A DNA stretch of 64,000 nt from Paractinoplanes rishiriensis (GTDB lineage Bacteria; Actinomycetota; Actinomycetes; Mycobacteriales; Micromonosporaceae): positions 1-64,000 of the forward strand of contig NZ_BOMV01000100.1 in assembly GCF_016862375.1 (NCBI RefSeq), read 5' to 3'. This document shows, piece by piece, positions 42,846 to 51,844 of the stretch. A model generated the notes under the pieces. That model had not been told where the DNA came from. It saw nothing but the letters and a program-made list of their open reading frames with translations, and did no database searches. Both the position numbers and the translations under genes were made by a program. How positions within the stretch are numbered: position 1 is the stretch's first letter; each line of letters begins with the position of its first letter.

Positions 42846-42873
42846 ACCCCGCACGACCGGAAAGGGCTGCCCG

Positions 42874-43797
42874 ATGCTGCGCTACACCCTGCGCCGGCTA
42901 CTGCTGACCGTCCCGGTGCTGATCGGTACCACGTTCCTGGTTTTCGCCATGGTGTTCGCGATTCCCGGCGACCCGATCCGGGCCCTGGCCGGCGACCGCC
43001 CCATGGCCGAGGGCACCTACCTGGAACTGCGGGACCGATACCACCTCGACGATCCGCTGCTGGTGCAATATGGCAAGTACATGTGGGGCCTGCTGCAGGG
43101 TGACTTCGGGCAGGACTTCAACGGCCGGGCGGTCGCCGAGATCATGGCGGAGCGGTTCCCGGTCACGATCAAACTGGCGCTGGTGGCCCTGGCCTTCGAA
43201 GTGCTCCTCGGGATAGCGGGCGGCGTGCTGGCCGCTATCCGGCGAAAATCGTTTCTCGACAGCCTGGTGCTGATCACCACGACCGCGATCGTGAGTATCC
43301 CGACCTTCGTCCTGGGATTCACCCTGCAGCTGGTGCTCGGCGTGCGGCTGGGCTGGTTCCCGATCGCCGGGCTGGCCGAGGGCTGGCGCAGCTACCTACT
43401 GCCGGGTTTCGTGCTCGGCGCGCTGTCACTGGCGTACGTCGCCCGGCTGACCCGCACCTCGCTGGTGGAGAACCTGCGGGCCGACTACGTCCGGACCGCA
43501 ACGGCGAAGGGCGCCCGGCGCAGCCGGGTGGTCGGCATCCACGCCCTGCGCAACTCACTCATCCCGGTGGTCACCTTCCTGGGCGTCGACCTGGGCGCCC
43601 TGATGGGCGGTGCCATCGTCACCGAGGGCATCTTCAACCTGCCGGGCGTGGGACAACAGGTCTTCCTCAGCGTGCGCGCCCAGGAAGGTCCGGTGGTGGT
43701 CGGCATCGTGACCGCGCTGGTCCTGGTTTTCGTCCTCGCCAACCTCGCCGTGGACCTGCTCTACGGCCTACTCGATCCGAGGATCCGCTATGAGTGA
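42874..43797 (+). CDS. Peptide ABC transporter permease (DppB type)
   Basis: 307 residues, ATG 42874 after GGAAAGGGCTGCCCG. Six helices, first one LLLTVPVLIGTTFLVFAMVF; conserved RYHLDDPLLVQYGKYMWGLL and the EAA loop DYVRTATAKGARRSRVVGIH with ALRNSLIPVVTFLGVDLGAL. Membrane half of the importer, pairing with the permease at 43790. Confidence 0.95.
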   Translation: MLRYTLRRLLLTVPVLIGTTFLVFAMVFAIPGDPIRALAGDRPMAEGTYLELRDRYHLDDPLLVQYGKYMWGLLQGDFGQDFNGRAVAEIMAERFPVTIKLALVALAFEVLLGIAGGVLAAIRRKSFLDSLVLITTTAIVSIPTFVLGFTLQLVLGVRLGWFPIAGLAEGWRSYLLPGFVLGALSLAYVARLTRTSLVENLRADYVRTATAKGARRSRVVGIHALRNSLIPVVTFLGVDLGALMGGAIVTEGIFNLPGVGQQVFLSVRAQEGPVVVGIVTALVLVFVLANLAVDLLYGLLDPRIRYE

Positions 43798-44719
43798 GCA
43801 CCCGACCCGCCGCCCCGCGGCCGCCACGGTGGAACAGGAACTCCCGGCACCGCCCGGCGCGGAGATGCCCGAGCGACGAGGCGGACTGTGGGCCGACGCC
43901 TGGCGGGAACTACGCCGTGATCCGGTCTTCCTGATCGCCGGCTTCGTCGTCCTGATCTTCGTGACCATGGCGGCTTTCCCCGGCCTGTTCACCCGCACCG
44001 ATCCGCGCGCCTGCCAGCTGTCCCGGTCGTTGACTCCGCCGTCGTGGTCGCATCCGTTCGGATTCGACCTGCTCGGCTGCGACTACTACGCGCGGGTCGT
44101 CTATGGCGCGCGTGCCTCGATCGCGATCGGCATCCTGGTGATGATCGGCACGGTCGTCGTGGCGGTGCTGCTCGGCTCACTGGCCGGCTACTACCGGGGT
44201 CCGGTCGACACGATCATCTCGCGATTCACCGACGTCGTCTTCGGACTGCCCTTCATCCTCGGCGCGATCGTGCTGCTGGCCACCGTCGACAGCCGCGGCA
44301 TCCTGGAGGTCGGGCTGGTGCTGGTGGCCCTGGGCTGGACCACGATGACCCGGCTGATGCGTTCGTCGGTGCTGTCGGTTCTCAACGCCGACCACATCAG
44401 CGCCGCCCGGGTTCTCGGTGCCTCCGACGCCCGGATCCTCGCCACCCATGTGCTGCCCAACGCGATCGCACCCGTGCTGGTGTACGCGACGATCTATGTC
44501 GGCATCATCATCGCCGCCGAGGCGACCCTCTCCTTCCTCGGTGTCGGCCTGCAGCTGCCGGCCATCTCCTGGGGCCTGATGATCTCCGATGCGCAGTACC
44601 GCATCGGGCAGGCGCCACACCTGCTGTTGTGGCCGGGGCTGTTCCTGAGCCTGACGGTACTCAGCTTCATCCTCATGGGCGACGCCCTGCGCGACGCTCT
44701 CGACCCGAAACTGCGATGA
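43790..44719 (+). CDS. Peptide ABC transporter permease (DppC type)
   Basis: 309 residues; its ATG overlaps the previous stop by eight bases. Cytoplasmic N-terminus, helix FLIAGFVVLIFVTMAAFPGL, the DppC signature HPFGFDLLGCDYYARVVYGA, EAA loop HISAARVLGASDARILATHV and TLSFLGVGLQLPAISWGLMI. Second permease of the importer. Confidence 0.95.
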   Translation: MSEHPTRRPAAATVEQELPAPPGAEMPERRGGLWADAWRELRRDPVFLIAGFVVLIFVTMAAFPGLFTRTDPRACQLSRSLTPPSWSHPFGFDLLGCDYYARVVYGARASIAIGILVMIGTVVVAVLLGSLAGYYRGPVDTIISRFTDVVFGLPFILGAIVLLATVDSRGILEVGLVLVALGWTTMTRLMRSSVLSVLNADHISAARVLGASDARILATHVLPNAIAPVLVYATIYVGIIIAAEATLSFLGVGLQLPAISWGLMISDAQYRIGQAPHLLLWPGLFLSLTVLSFILMGDALRDALDPKLR

Positions 44720-44726
44720 GGCGGAC

Positions 44727-45752
44727 ATGGATCTCGACTTCGAACTCCGGCCGCCGCAGGCGCCGGCCGGCCCGCTGCTGGCGGTGGAAGACCTGCACGT
44801 GGAGTTCCGCACCCGCGACGGCGTCGTCAACGCCGTCAACGGGGTCTCCTGGGAGGTTCACGCCGGCGAGACGTTCGCGCTGCTCGGCGAGTCCGGGTCC
44901 GGCAAGAGCGTGAGCGCCCAGGCGGTAATGGGCATCCTCGACACACCACCCGCCTACGTGACCCGCGGCGCCGTCAAATTCGCCGGTGAAGATGTGCTCG
45001 CCATGCCGGAGCAACGCCGTAGGCGGCTGCGTGGCCAACGGATCGCCATGGTGTTCCAGGATGCACTGACCGCGCTCAACCCGACGTTCACGGTCGGCTG
45101 GCAGATCGCCGAGATGCTGCGGATCCACCGCGGTAGCACCCGCTCCGAGGCCCGCCGGCGTGCCGTCGAGTTGCTCGACCGGGTGCACATCCCGGCGGCG
45201 GCGGACCGGTTGTCGGACTACCCCCACGAGTTCTCCGGTGGCATGCGGCAGCGCGTGATGATCGCGATGGCGCTGGCCCTGGACCCGGCGGTGCTCATCG
45301 CCGACGAACCCACCACCGCCCTCGACGTCACCGTCCAGGCCCAGATCCTCGAGCTGCTGGCCGATCTGCAGGCCGAGCAACAAATGGCACTGGTGCTGAT
45401 CACGCACGACCTCGGAGTCGTGGCGGAGGTCGCCGACCGGATCGCCGTCATGTACGCCGGCCGCATCGTGGAGACGGCGCCAGCGGCACGTCTGTTCCGG
45501 CAGCCCGCGCATCCGTACACCGAGGGCCTGCTCGCCTCGGTGCCCCGTGTCTCATCCCAGGGCGGGCCGCTGGAGCCGATCGGCGGTGCCCCGCCGAATC
45601 TGGCCCGGATCCCCCCCGGCTGTGCGTTCCACCCCCGGTGTGGCTACCGGCGACCGGTGTGCCGAGCCGAGGAACCGCCGCTGTATCGCGTCGGCCCCGA
45701 CCGGGGCAGCGCCTGCCATTTCTACCAGGAGGTGCTCGATGACCGTGGGTGA
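44727..45752 (+). CDS. Peptide ABC transporter ATP-binding protein (DppD type)
   Basis: 341 residues, ATG 44727 after GAGGCGGAC. Walker A GESGSGKSVSA, signature FSGGMRQR, Walker B LIADEPTTALDVT, His loop LVLITHDLGVVAE, and the C-terminal oligopeptide-binding extension with the cysteine motif CAFHPRCGYRRPVC that holds a small iron-sulfur or zinc site in this family. Confidence 0.95.
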   Translation: MDLDFELRPPQAPAGPLLAVEDLHVEFRTRDGVVNAVNGVSWEVHAGETFALLGESGSGKSVSAQAVMGILDTPPAYVTRGAVKFAGEDVLAMPEQRRRRLRGQRIAMVFQDALTALNPTFTVGWQIAEMLRIHRGSTRSEARRRAVELLDRVHIPAAADRLSDYPHEFSGGMRQRVMIAMALALDPAVLIADEPTTALDVTVQAQILELLADLQAEQQMALVLITHDLGVVAEVADRIAVMYAGRIVETAPAARLFRQPAHPYTEGLLASVPRVSSQGGPLEPIGGAPPNLARIPPGCAFHPRCGYRRPVCRAEEPPLYRVGPDRGSACHFYQEVLDDRG

Positions 45753-46749
45753 GTCGCCGATTCTGTCCGCGCGGGGCCTGGTCAAGCACTATCCGCTGAT
45801 GCGGGGGGTGGTGTTCCGGACCCGCTATGGCGAGGTACGCGCGGTCGACGGCGTCGACCTCGATCTGGGTCGTGGCCGGACACTCGGCGTGGTCGGCGAA
45901 TCGGGCTGCGGCAAGTCGACGATGGCGCGCCTGCTGACCCGGCTCGAGACGCCGACCGCCGGCGACATCACCTTCGACGGTGAGCGGCTGGCCGGGCTGT
46001 CGCGGGCCGGCGTGCGGCAGTTCCGCCGCCGGGTTCAGCTGATCTTCCAGGATCCGTATTCGTCGCTGGACCCGCGGCGGACGGTCGGCGACCTGGTAGC
46101 CGAACCGTTCCGGATCCACCGCGACGTGCTGCCCCGGCGCGACGTCCGCCCGCAGGTGCAGGAACTGCTGGAGGTGGTCGGACTCGATCCGGATCACCTC
46201 AACCGGTACCCGCACCAGTTCTCCGGCGGCCAGCGCCAGCGGATCTCGATCGCCCGGGCGCTGGCCCTGCGCCCGCAGGTCATCGTCTGCGACGAACCGG
46301 TCAGCGCCCTCGACGTGTCGGTTCAGGCCCAGGTGATCAATCTGCTGGCCAAGCTGCAAAAAGACTTCGGGCTGTCGTACGTCTTCATCGCCCACGATTT
46401 GTCGGTGGTGCGGCACATCTGCGACCGGGTGGCGGTCATGTACCTCGGCCGGGTGGTGGAGACCGGATCGGAGCAGGAGGTGTACGACCACCCTACGCAC
46501 CCGTACACCCAGGCCCTGTTGTCGGCGGCTCCCGACCCGGACCCGGACCGCCGGCGGCCGCAACGCATCGTCTTGACCGGTGACGTGCCCAGTCCGGCAA
46601 ACCCGCCGTCCGGCTGCCGCTTCCGCACCCGATGCTGGAAATCGCAACAGCGGTGCACCGACGAGGACCCCGCCCTGAAACGCCGGGCCCGGCCGCACGC
46701 TGACGCCTGCCATTTCTCCGCGGAACAGATGGTGGCCGATGCCGGTTGA
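45739..46749 (+). CDS. Peptide ABC transporter ATP-binding protein (DppF type)
   Basis: 336 residues. ATG 45739 overlaps the preceding gene by 14 bases and uses the AGGAGG inside it. Walker A GESGCGKSTMA, signature FSGGQRQR, Walker B VIVCDEPVSALDVSVQ, YVFIAHDLSVVRH, C-terminal GCRFRTRCWKSQQRC. Last gene of the operon; ends ten bases before the end of the convergent kinase gene with no clear terminator. Confidence 0.95.
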   Translation: MTVGESPILSARGLVKHYPLMRGVVFRTRYGEVRAVDGVDLDLGRGRTLGVVGESGCGKSTMARLLTRLETPTAGDITFDGERLAGLSRAGVRQFRRRVQLIFQDPYSSLDPRRTVGDLVAEPFRIHRDVLPRRDVRPQVQELLEVVGLDPDHLNRYPHQFSGGQRQRISIARALALRPQVIVCDEPVSALDVSVQAQVINLLAKLQKDFGLSYVFIAHDLSVVRHICDRVAVMYLGRVVETGSEQEVYDHPTHPYTQALLSAAPDPDPDRRRPQRIVLTGDVPSPANPPSGCRFRTRCWKSQQRCTDEDPALKRRARPHADACHFSAEQMVADAG

Positions 46750-46758
46750 CGCCCGACC

Positions 46759-48130
46759 TCACCACGGCGACAACGCGGGCACGGCGGCAGCGCCTGCGGC
46801 CAGTTCCACGACGAAGCGGGCGCCACCGCACGGCCCGTCCTCCACCCAGACCCGTCCGTCGTGCCGGCGTACCTCCTCGGCGACCAGCGCCAAGCCCAGC
46901 CCGCTGCCGGCGGAGCGGTGCGGCGCGAGGCGGCAGAACCGCTCGAAGATCTCCTCGCGGCGCTCGGCCGGGATACCCGGGCCGGCGTCGTCGATGAGAA
47001 GTCGTACGGTACCGGGCCGATGCTCGACGCTCACCCGCCGCACCCCGCCGCCATGGCGCTCGGCATTGTCGACGAGGTTCGCCACGACCCGTTCGAGACG
47101 CCGCCGATCTCCGGTGACCACCCCGGCCCCGGCCGGCACTACCGACACCGGCCGGCCGGCGACCCGGTCGGCGACCCGAGCCAGGTCAGCGACAGCGATC
47201 GGCTCGGCGCGAAGCGTCGTACCATCCCCGGTGGACACCTCCAGCAGATCGATGACGGTGGTACGGAACCGGCGCACCTCCTCGACGAGCAGGTCGAGGA
47301 TCTCCCGGTCGAGCGGTGTCAGCGCGTCCCGCCGGGCATGGAGCAACTCGGCCGCGTTGACGATCGTGGTAAGCGGCGTGCGCAGTTCGTGACTCACATT
47401 GGCGGCGAAGCGGGTGTCGGCCTCGACGCGACGACGCAGGTCGGCCACCGTCCGGTTGAAGGCGTCGGCAATGGTGCCCAGTTCGCTGCCGTGACCGGGG
47501 GCCATCCGCACGCTCAGATCACCGCCGGCGACCGCAGCCGCGGCGCCGGTCAACGCCGCCACCGGCCGCAGCGCCGAACGCGCCGCCCAGCGCCCGAGGA
47601 CCACCCCGACCGCGGTTGTCACTGTGCCCGCGAGGAGCAGCACCAGCACCACGACCTGCATGGTGTCGGCGATGTCGCGCAGGGGGGAAGACCTCCACGT
47701 ACCCGGCGGCCCCGCCGGCCAGTGGACGCACCGCGACCAGTGACGGGCCTGCCGCCAGCTGGACCCGGCGGGTGGCCCGCTGCCCGTCGAGCGCGGCCGC
47801 CCGCAGGTCCGCCGGCAGGTCGGCGGCGTCCGCGGTGACCCGGCTGGCGTACCAGCGTCCGTCCGTTGCCACCAGGGAATACGAGGGAATAGGCCGGTCT
47901 AGGCTGCGGAGCGTGTCAGCGACCCCGGACGGCGCGTCCCGCAGCACCTGCCCGACGATCCGGGAGTTGATCTCCACCTGGCGCTCGGTGGTGCGGGCCC
48001 GTTGGTCCATCATGACCGGATAAACCAGTACCGCGGTGCTGATGCCAAGAACGACGGCCAGCAGCAGACCACCGACCGCGAACATCACCCCGACCCGGGC
48101 GTGCAGACTCCGGGCACCGTGCCCGGTCAT
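46759..48130 (-). pseudogene. Sensor histidine kinase, frameshifted at a C run
   Basis: ATG 48130 overlaps the stop of the response regulator gene (ATGA). N-terminal helix (VMFAVGGLLLAVVLGISTAV), external sensor domain to GGAAGYVEVFP, then at about 47686-47691 six Cs where five are expected shift the frame. The rest, in another frame, holds the second helix (VVVLVLLLAGTVTTAVGVVL), HAMP, the HisKA box with FAANVSHELRTPLTTIVNAA and a complete ATPase domain (NLVDNAERHGGGV, DAGPGIPAERREEIFERFC, GSGLGLALVAEEV). Either a phase-variable switch, an inactivation, or a homopolymer sequencing error. Partner of the regulator at 48127-48822. Confidence 0.85.
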
Positions 48131-48822
48131 GGCTGCAGCTTGTACCCGAGCCCCCGGACCGTAACCAGATGCCGGGGGTGCGACGGGTCGCGCTCCACCT
48201 TGGCCCGCAGGCGACGGATGTGCACGTCGACGAGCCTGCCGTCACCGAGGAATTCATAGCCCCAGACCTCACGGAGCAACTCGTCACGGCCCACCACCTC
48301 GCCCGGCCGTTCGGCCAGCGCGACGATCAGCCGGAACTCCGTGCGGGTCAGCGACACCGGTGAGCCGTCGCAACGGACAACCGCCTCGGCCGGCATTATC
48401 TCCATCGGTCCGACCGACACCACCGCCGGATGCGTCCGCCGCACGGCCTCGCAACGCCGCAGCAGAGCCCGGATCCGGGCGGCCAGCACCTTGGCTACGA
48501 ACGGCTTGACTATGTAGTCGTCCGCGCCCGACTCGAGACCGGCGACCATGTCATGGCTGTCCGCGCGGGCCGTAAGAACGATGATCGGCACCTCGCTGAG
48601 GGTTCGTACCCGGCGGCAAACCTCGAGACCGTCGAGATCGGGCAGCATCAGGTCGAGCAGCATGACCGCCACCGGCTCGCGGGGCAACAGCTCAAGGGCC
48701 TGCCGCCCCTCCCCCGCGACGCTGAGCCGAAAACCTTCCTCACTCAATGCGATAGCGAGCACCCGTTGCACTGCCGGGTCGTCCTCGACCAGAAGCACCC
48801 GCCGATCGCACTCGCCGTGCAT
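48127..48822 (-). CDS. OmpR/CseB-type response regulator
   Basis: 231 residues, ATG 48822 after GAGAGGAGACGGACG. Receiver: LLVEDDPAVQRVLAIALSEE, phospho-Asp in VMLLDLMLPDLDGL, VLTARADSHD, Lys in DDYIVKPFVA. Winged-helix DNA-binding end: PVSLTRTEFRLIVALAERPG, VDVHIRRLRAKVERD, LVTVRGLGYKLQP. Operon with the kinase gene that follows. Related to CseB, which answers cell-envelope stress in Streptomyces. Confidence 0.94.
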   Translation of the reverse strand: MHGECDRRVLLVEDDPAVQRVLAIALSEEGFRLSVAGEGRQALELLPREPVAVMLLDLMLPDLDGLEVCRRVRTLSEVPIIVLTARADSHDMVAGLESGADDYIVKPFVAKVLAARIRALLRRCEAVRRTHPAVVSVGPMEIMPAEAVVRCDGSPVSLTRTEFRLIVALAERPGEVVGRDELLREVWGYEFLGDGRLVDVHIRRLRAKVERDPSHPRHLVTVRGLGYKLQP

Positions 48823-48922
48823 CGTCCGTCTCCTCTCACCCAGCGTTCTCACCGAGAGTTGTCAATGGATGTCGCGGCGTGCCGGCAGACCGATGTCGAT
48901 GTCATGACATCTGCTCCGCGGC

Positions 48923-48947
48923 GTTTGCCGTGCAAGCTCACGGGGAT
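48923..48947 (+). promoter_or_regulatory. SigB/SigF-like promoter (weak match)
   Basis: GTTT, 15 nt, GGGGAT; 49 bases before the BON gene at 48996. One mismatch in the -10. Confidence 0.4.
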
Positions 48948-48995
48948 CGACATCGATCGGCGGCAACGATCACGACTCATCGACGGAGGTCGGCG

Positions 48996-49271
48996 ATGTT
49001 TTCCTTCCCCTTTCCCGACGGCGCGTCGGCGTGGCAGCCACCCATCACCCACCCGACCGAGTCGGTGCCCGACGACGCGCTCGCGGTCGAGGTGGCCGAA
49101 CGCCTCGCCGAGGAACTGTTCCTGAACGGCCAGCACATCATCGTGGAGGTCCAGCAATCCGTCGTCATCCTCGAAGGAAACGTGCAGTCCGAGCACGTCC
49201 GGCGACGCGCCCACGAGATCGTCTGGGGCACGGCGGGCGTCTTCGACGTGTGCAACCGGCTCACCGTCTGA
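48996..49271 (+). CDS. BON domain protein
   Basis: 91 residues, ATG 48996 after GGAGGTCGGCG. Starts MFSFPFPDGASAWQPPITHP, then one BON domain (VPDDALAVEVAERLAEELFL, IIVEVQQSVVILEGNVQSEH, VWGTAGVFDVCNRLTV). No signal peptide or membrane segment, unlike the periplasmic BON proteins of proteobacteria. One of eight BON-containing genes in this window. Confidence 0.85.
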   Translation: MFSFPFPDGASAWQPPITHPTESVPDDALAVEVAERLAEELFLNGQHIIVEVQQSVVILEGNVQSEHVRRRAHEIVWGTAGVFDVCNRLTV

Positions 49272-49392
49272 CCACAGTCACCGCTCGGCCAAGGCACCGC
49301 CGTCATGCAAACGTCACAGGTCCGCGCGGCAGCCGCCGCATCTCGGACCGAGCATGGGTACGGGGCGTCGGAACATCGATAGGGGGAAACGC

Positions 49393-49770
49393 GTGCAGCC
49401 GCTGCCGGACGGACACTTCGTCGCCAAGGTTCGCGGCCGCGATTCCAGCGTCCGGGAGAGCGACTACCAGCTGGCGCTGGCGGTTGTGCTCGAGCTGATG
49501 CAAGACGCCCGGACCCGCCGGGAACCGGTGCGCGTCAGTGCACAGAACGACGTCGTAATCCTCACCGGAACGGTGGGTTCCTGGGATGCGCGGCCACCCG
49601 CCGCAAAGCGCAGCATGTCACCCGCGGAGGTCGCGGTCGTACTCAGTCTGTGGCTGGTCCTGCCGTGGCTGGTCATCACCACCGCGATTCCGGCAGTGCC
49701 GGCGGTTCTCGCCGCGGTGTCCTGCACCAGCACCGTGCTGTTGGTCAGATACCTCCGTTCGAGGTTCTGA
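49393..49770 (+). CDS. BON-like protein with membrane anchor, BON domain shortened
   Basis: 125 residues, GTG 49393 after AGGGGGAAACGC. VQPLPDGHFVAKVRGRDSSV and the first half of a BON domain (LALAVVLELMQDARTRREPV, VSAQNDVVILTGTVGSWDA) match the intact paralogue at 60468-60980. The second half of BON and a linker of about 50 residues are missing; then follow two membrane helices (VVLSLWLVLPWLVITTAI; VPAVLAAVSCTSTVLLVRYL). The frame is open, so this may be an in-frame deletion product still made. Confidence 0.7.
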   Translation: MQPLPDGHFVAKVRGRDSSVRESDYQLALAVVLELMQDARTRREPVRVSAQNDVVILTGTVGSWDARPPAAKRSMSPAEVAVVLSLWLVLPWLVITTAIPAVPAVLAAVSCTSTVLLVRYLRSRF

Positions 49771-49830
49771 ACACGCCAGCTTCTCGCCGCCGACAGCGAC
49801 CGCGGCGAGCTGGGCGGTCGGTCCCGGCGG

Positions 49831-50106
49831 CTACGCCACCACCAGGCGGTTAGAAACGTCGCGGACCGCAGGCACTGCCCAGACGACCCGGTGGGCGAAG
49901 GTACGGGCACGGTCCGAGGCAACGACACCCTCGAGCACCACCACGCCGTTCTGTGCCTGCACGGCGATCTCGTACGTATCTCCGGCGAGCGCTTCCACGA
50001 GGCAGTGAGCGGCATGCACGGCCAGGTCAACATCCGCAGGTGTCGGCGACGCGGCGAACCCGCGGTCTGGCTCACCTGGCGAGCCGGAAGTGAACGGCGT
50101 CATCAT
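49831..50106 (-). CDS. BON domain protein
   Basis: 91 residues, ATG 50106 (second of two adjacent ATGs favoured by GGAGGTTGC). MTPFTSGSPGEPDRGFAAS, then BON: ADVDLAVHAAHCLVEALAGD, IAVQAQNGVVVLEGVVASDR, VVWAVPAVRDVSNRLVVA. Cytoplasmic by sequence. Convergent with the preceding gene. Confidence 0.82.
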   Translation of the reverse strand: MMTPFTSGSPGEPDRGFAASPTPADVDLAVHAAHCLVEALAGDTYEIAVQAQNGVVVLEGVVASDRARTFAHRVVWAVPAVRDVSNRLVVA

Positions 50107-50289
50107 GCAACCTCCATATGCCATGTCGTCCCCCAGAACCGCCCACTGGGCGCACGAGGTTCACAACTGCTCAGCATTGACAGCGCATGTGGCGGCGACT
50201 CCGCGATGTCATGGCATTTCGATGACGGCGGGCATGGCACGGCTGCGCCGGGTTACCGGAAAGGTTGAGCGCCCACGGAGGTGATTCCG

Positions 50290-50736
50290 ATGCACCGTAC
50301 GAGATCTTTCTCAGGATGGTTGCCGCTCACCGCATCGATCCTGTGCCTCGCCGCAGGGGGTTGCACCACCGCGGATGACGGCAGGACGACCGGAACCGGC
50401 CCAGCGAGACCGCAGGCGGCAAGCGCCACACCGCTGCCGAGCCTGCCCCCGCACCGGGTTGGCGACCAGGTGACAATAACCGCCGCGGTGACCGCCGTTT
50501 TGACCACTCAGCTGTTCGTGATCGAAGATGCCGACCTTCCGGAACGGGGATTGCTCGTACTCGGCGGGCCGGTCAGCGGCCTCCACGACCGCAGTCTGGT
50601 CACGGTCCAGGGCACGATCCAGCGGTTCGAGCTCGAGCGTCTGGCCGAGCCTTACCAGCTGCCGGCTGACGGTGATTTCGCACGCTTCGAAGGTCGCAAG
50701 GTCCTGCTGGCAGAATCCGTGCGTTCGTGGGCGTGA
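50290..50736 (+). CDS. Putative lipoprotein of unknown function
   Basis: 148 residues, ATG 50290 after CGGAGGTG. Signal peptide with CLAAGGCTTA (lipobox). The mature domain has VGDQVTITAAVTAVLTTQLF, VIEDADLPERGLLVLGGPV, DRSLVTVQGTIQRF, an OB-fold-like beta barrel. A paralogue of the same plan is at 52053-52478 (TAIVAKPITTETFVVKDADL, LVTVRGRVQLFDL, ADEVRNWS; here AESVRSWA). Probably binds something at the cell surface; no family name known to me. Confidence 0.75.
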   Translation: MHRTRSFSGWLPLTASILCLAAGGCTTADDGRTTGTGPARPQAASATPLPSLPPHRVGDQVTITAAVTAVLTTQLFVIEDADLPERGLLVLGGPVSGLHDRSLVTVQGTIQRFELERLAEPYQLPADGDFARFEGRKVLLAESVRSWA

Positions 50737-50751
50737 ACCACCGGCAACTAC

Positions 50752-51309
50752 TCATGTGGAGTGTTCGCCGTCGGGGTGGACCACATCGACATAGAAGGCG
50801 TCGGCGGCCAAGCCGACCCGGAACGGCAGGCGGTCGGTGCCGGCCGGCAAGGTCACGGTGAGACGGGCGGTGCCGGCGGCTGCCGGGGCGGCACGCAGTT
50901 CCCGGACAGCTGGCAGTCCGGGTCGGAGGTGACGCTCGGCACCGCCGCGGATGTGCTCGAGCCGTATACCCAACGCCGGTGCACCGGCGTTGCCCGCCGG
51001 GCGATAAGCGACGCGGTAGCCGGGAAGACCGCCGCTGAAATGCAGGACGATCCGGTCGAATCCACTGTGCTGCTCAACGCCGACGCCGGCCAGGTCGGCG
51101 GGCTCGGCCCCGGTGGCGGCGCCCACGCCGTAGCGCAGATCGGTCCGCCACTCAGGGCCGGCCGGTGCCGCGCCGGGCACCGGCTGGCCGCATCCCGCCA
51201 AGGTAACGACGAGGACGGCCGTCACGAAAGTCCGGCCGGCTCGGTGCGAGCTTTGCCTCCAGCTAAGCACAACCCGCAAGGTAGTACCGGAACCCAGCGG
51301 AGGCGCCAC
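50752..51309 (-). CDS. AMIN-like domain lipoprotein
   Basis: About 185 residues. Signal peptide ends VLVVTLAGCGQP, so lipid-anchored. The mature part shows the AMIN-like pattern: WRTDLRYGVGAATGAEPADL, GFDRIVLHFSGGLPGYRVAY, LTVTLPAGTDRLPFRVGLAA, AFYVDVVHPDGE. AMIN domains bind peptidoglycan or related polymers and place envelope proteins. GTG 51309 is used; a GTG at 51270 is also possible. Confidence 0.78.
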   Translation of the reverse strand: MAPPLGSGTTLRVVLSWRQSSHRAGRTFVTAVLVVTLAGCGQPVPGAAPAGPEWRTDLRYGVGAATGAEPADLAGVGVEQHSGFDRIVLHFSGGLPGYRVAYRPAGNAGAPALGIRLEHIRGGAERHLRPGLPAVRELRAAPAAAGTARLTVTLPAGTDRLPFRVGLAADAFYVDVVHPDGEHST

Positions 51310-51363
51310 GGTCGTACGTCGATCGTGTGACAGCCGGATCGCGGAACGTCGATCAGGCGGCGG

Positions 51364-51786
51364 TCAGCCCATCGCGGTGAGCAGGTCCCGGCAGGCCTGT
51401 TCGCAGGACCGGCACGCGTCGGCGCAGATCCGGCAGTGCTCATGGTGGCCGGCGTGCCGGCCGCACTCGTCACCGCACGACTTGCATGCCGTCACGCACG
51501 CCTCTAGCAGCGCACGGCTGAGGTTGGCGTCGTAGCCGGTGTGGCGCGACAGCACCCGAGCGGTGGCGGCGCAGACGTCGGCGCAGTCCAGGTTCGTACG
51601 GATGCACTTGGTCAGCTCGCCCACGGTGTCCTCGCTCAGGCACGCGTCGGCACAGGCAGTGCACGCCCCACCGCACGCGATCAGCGCGTCGATGGCCGCA
51701 GCAAGCTTCTGCCGGTCGAGGTTGATGGACTTGGGGTAGGTCTCCAGCATGGGCATCGTCGTACTCGTCAAGGTTTGCGGAGACAC
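51364..51786 (-). CDS. Four-helix bundle copper-binding protein (Csp-like)
   Basis: 140 residues, GTG 51786 after GAGGAGTCATC. Cysteine-rich helices: ALIACGGACTACADACLSED, KCIRTNLDCADVCAATARVL, ALLEACVTACKSCGDECGRH and EHCRICADACRSCEQACRDL, fourteen or more cysteines spaced C-x-x-C or C-x-x-x-C so as to line the inside of a four-helix bundle that stores Cu(I). No signal peptide, so a cytosolic store. A SigB/SigF-like promoter lies 34 bases upstream. Confidence 0.9.
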   Translation of the reverse strand: MSPQTLTSTTMPMLETYPKSINLDRQKLAAAIDALIACGGACTACADACLSEDTVGELTKCIRTNLDCADVCAATARVLSRHTGYDANLSRALLEACVTACKSCGDECGRHAGHHEHCRICADACRSCEQACRDLLTAMG

Positions 51787-51820
51787 GATGACTCCTCTCG
51801 TCTGTTCCCGTTGAAACCGC

Positions 51821-51844
51821 CTACCCGCCGTCCCACCGGCTAAC
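51821..51844 (-). promoter_or_regulatory. SigB/SigF-like promoter
   Basis: Minus strand GTTA, 14 nt, GGGTAG (or GGTT with 15 nt); 34 bases before the copper-binding protein gene. Confidence 0.5.

Noticed and set aside
49831..49930. Plus-strand frame 49586-50008 as a membrane protein
   Set aside because: It overlaps the BON genes on both strands and has no start with a ribosome site.
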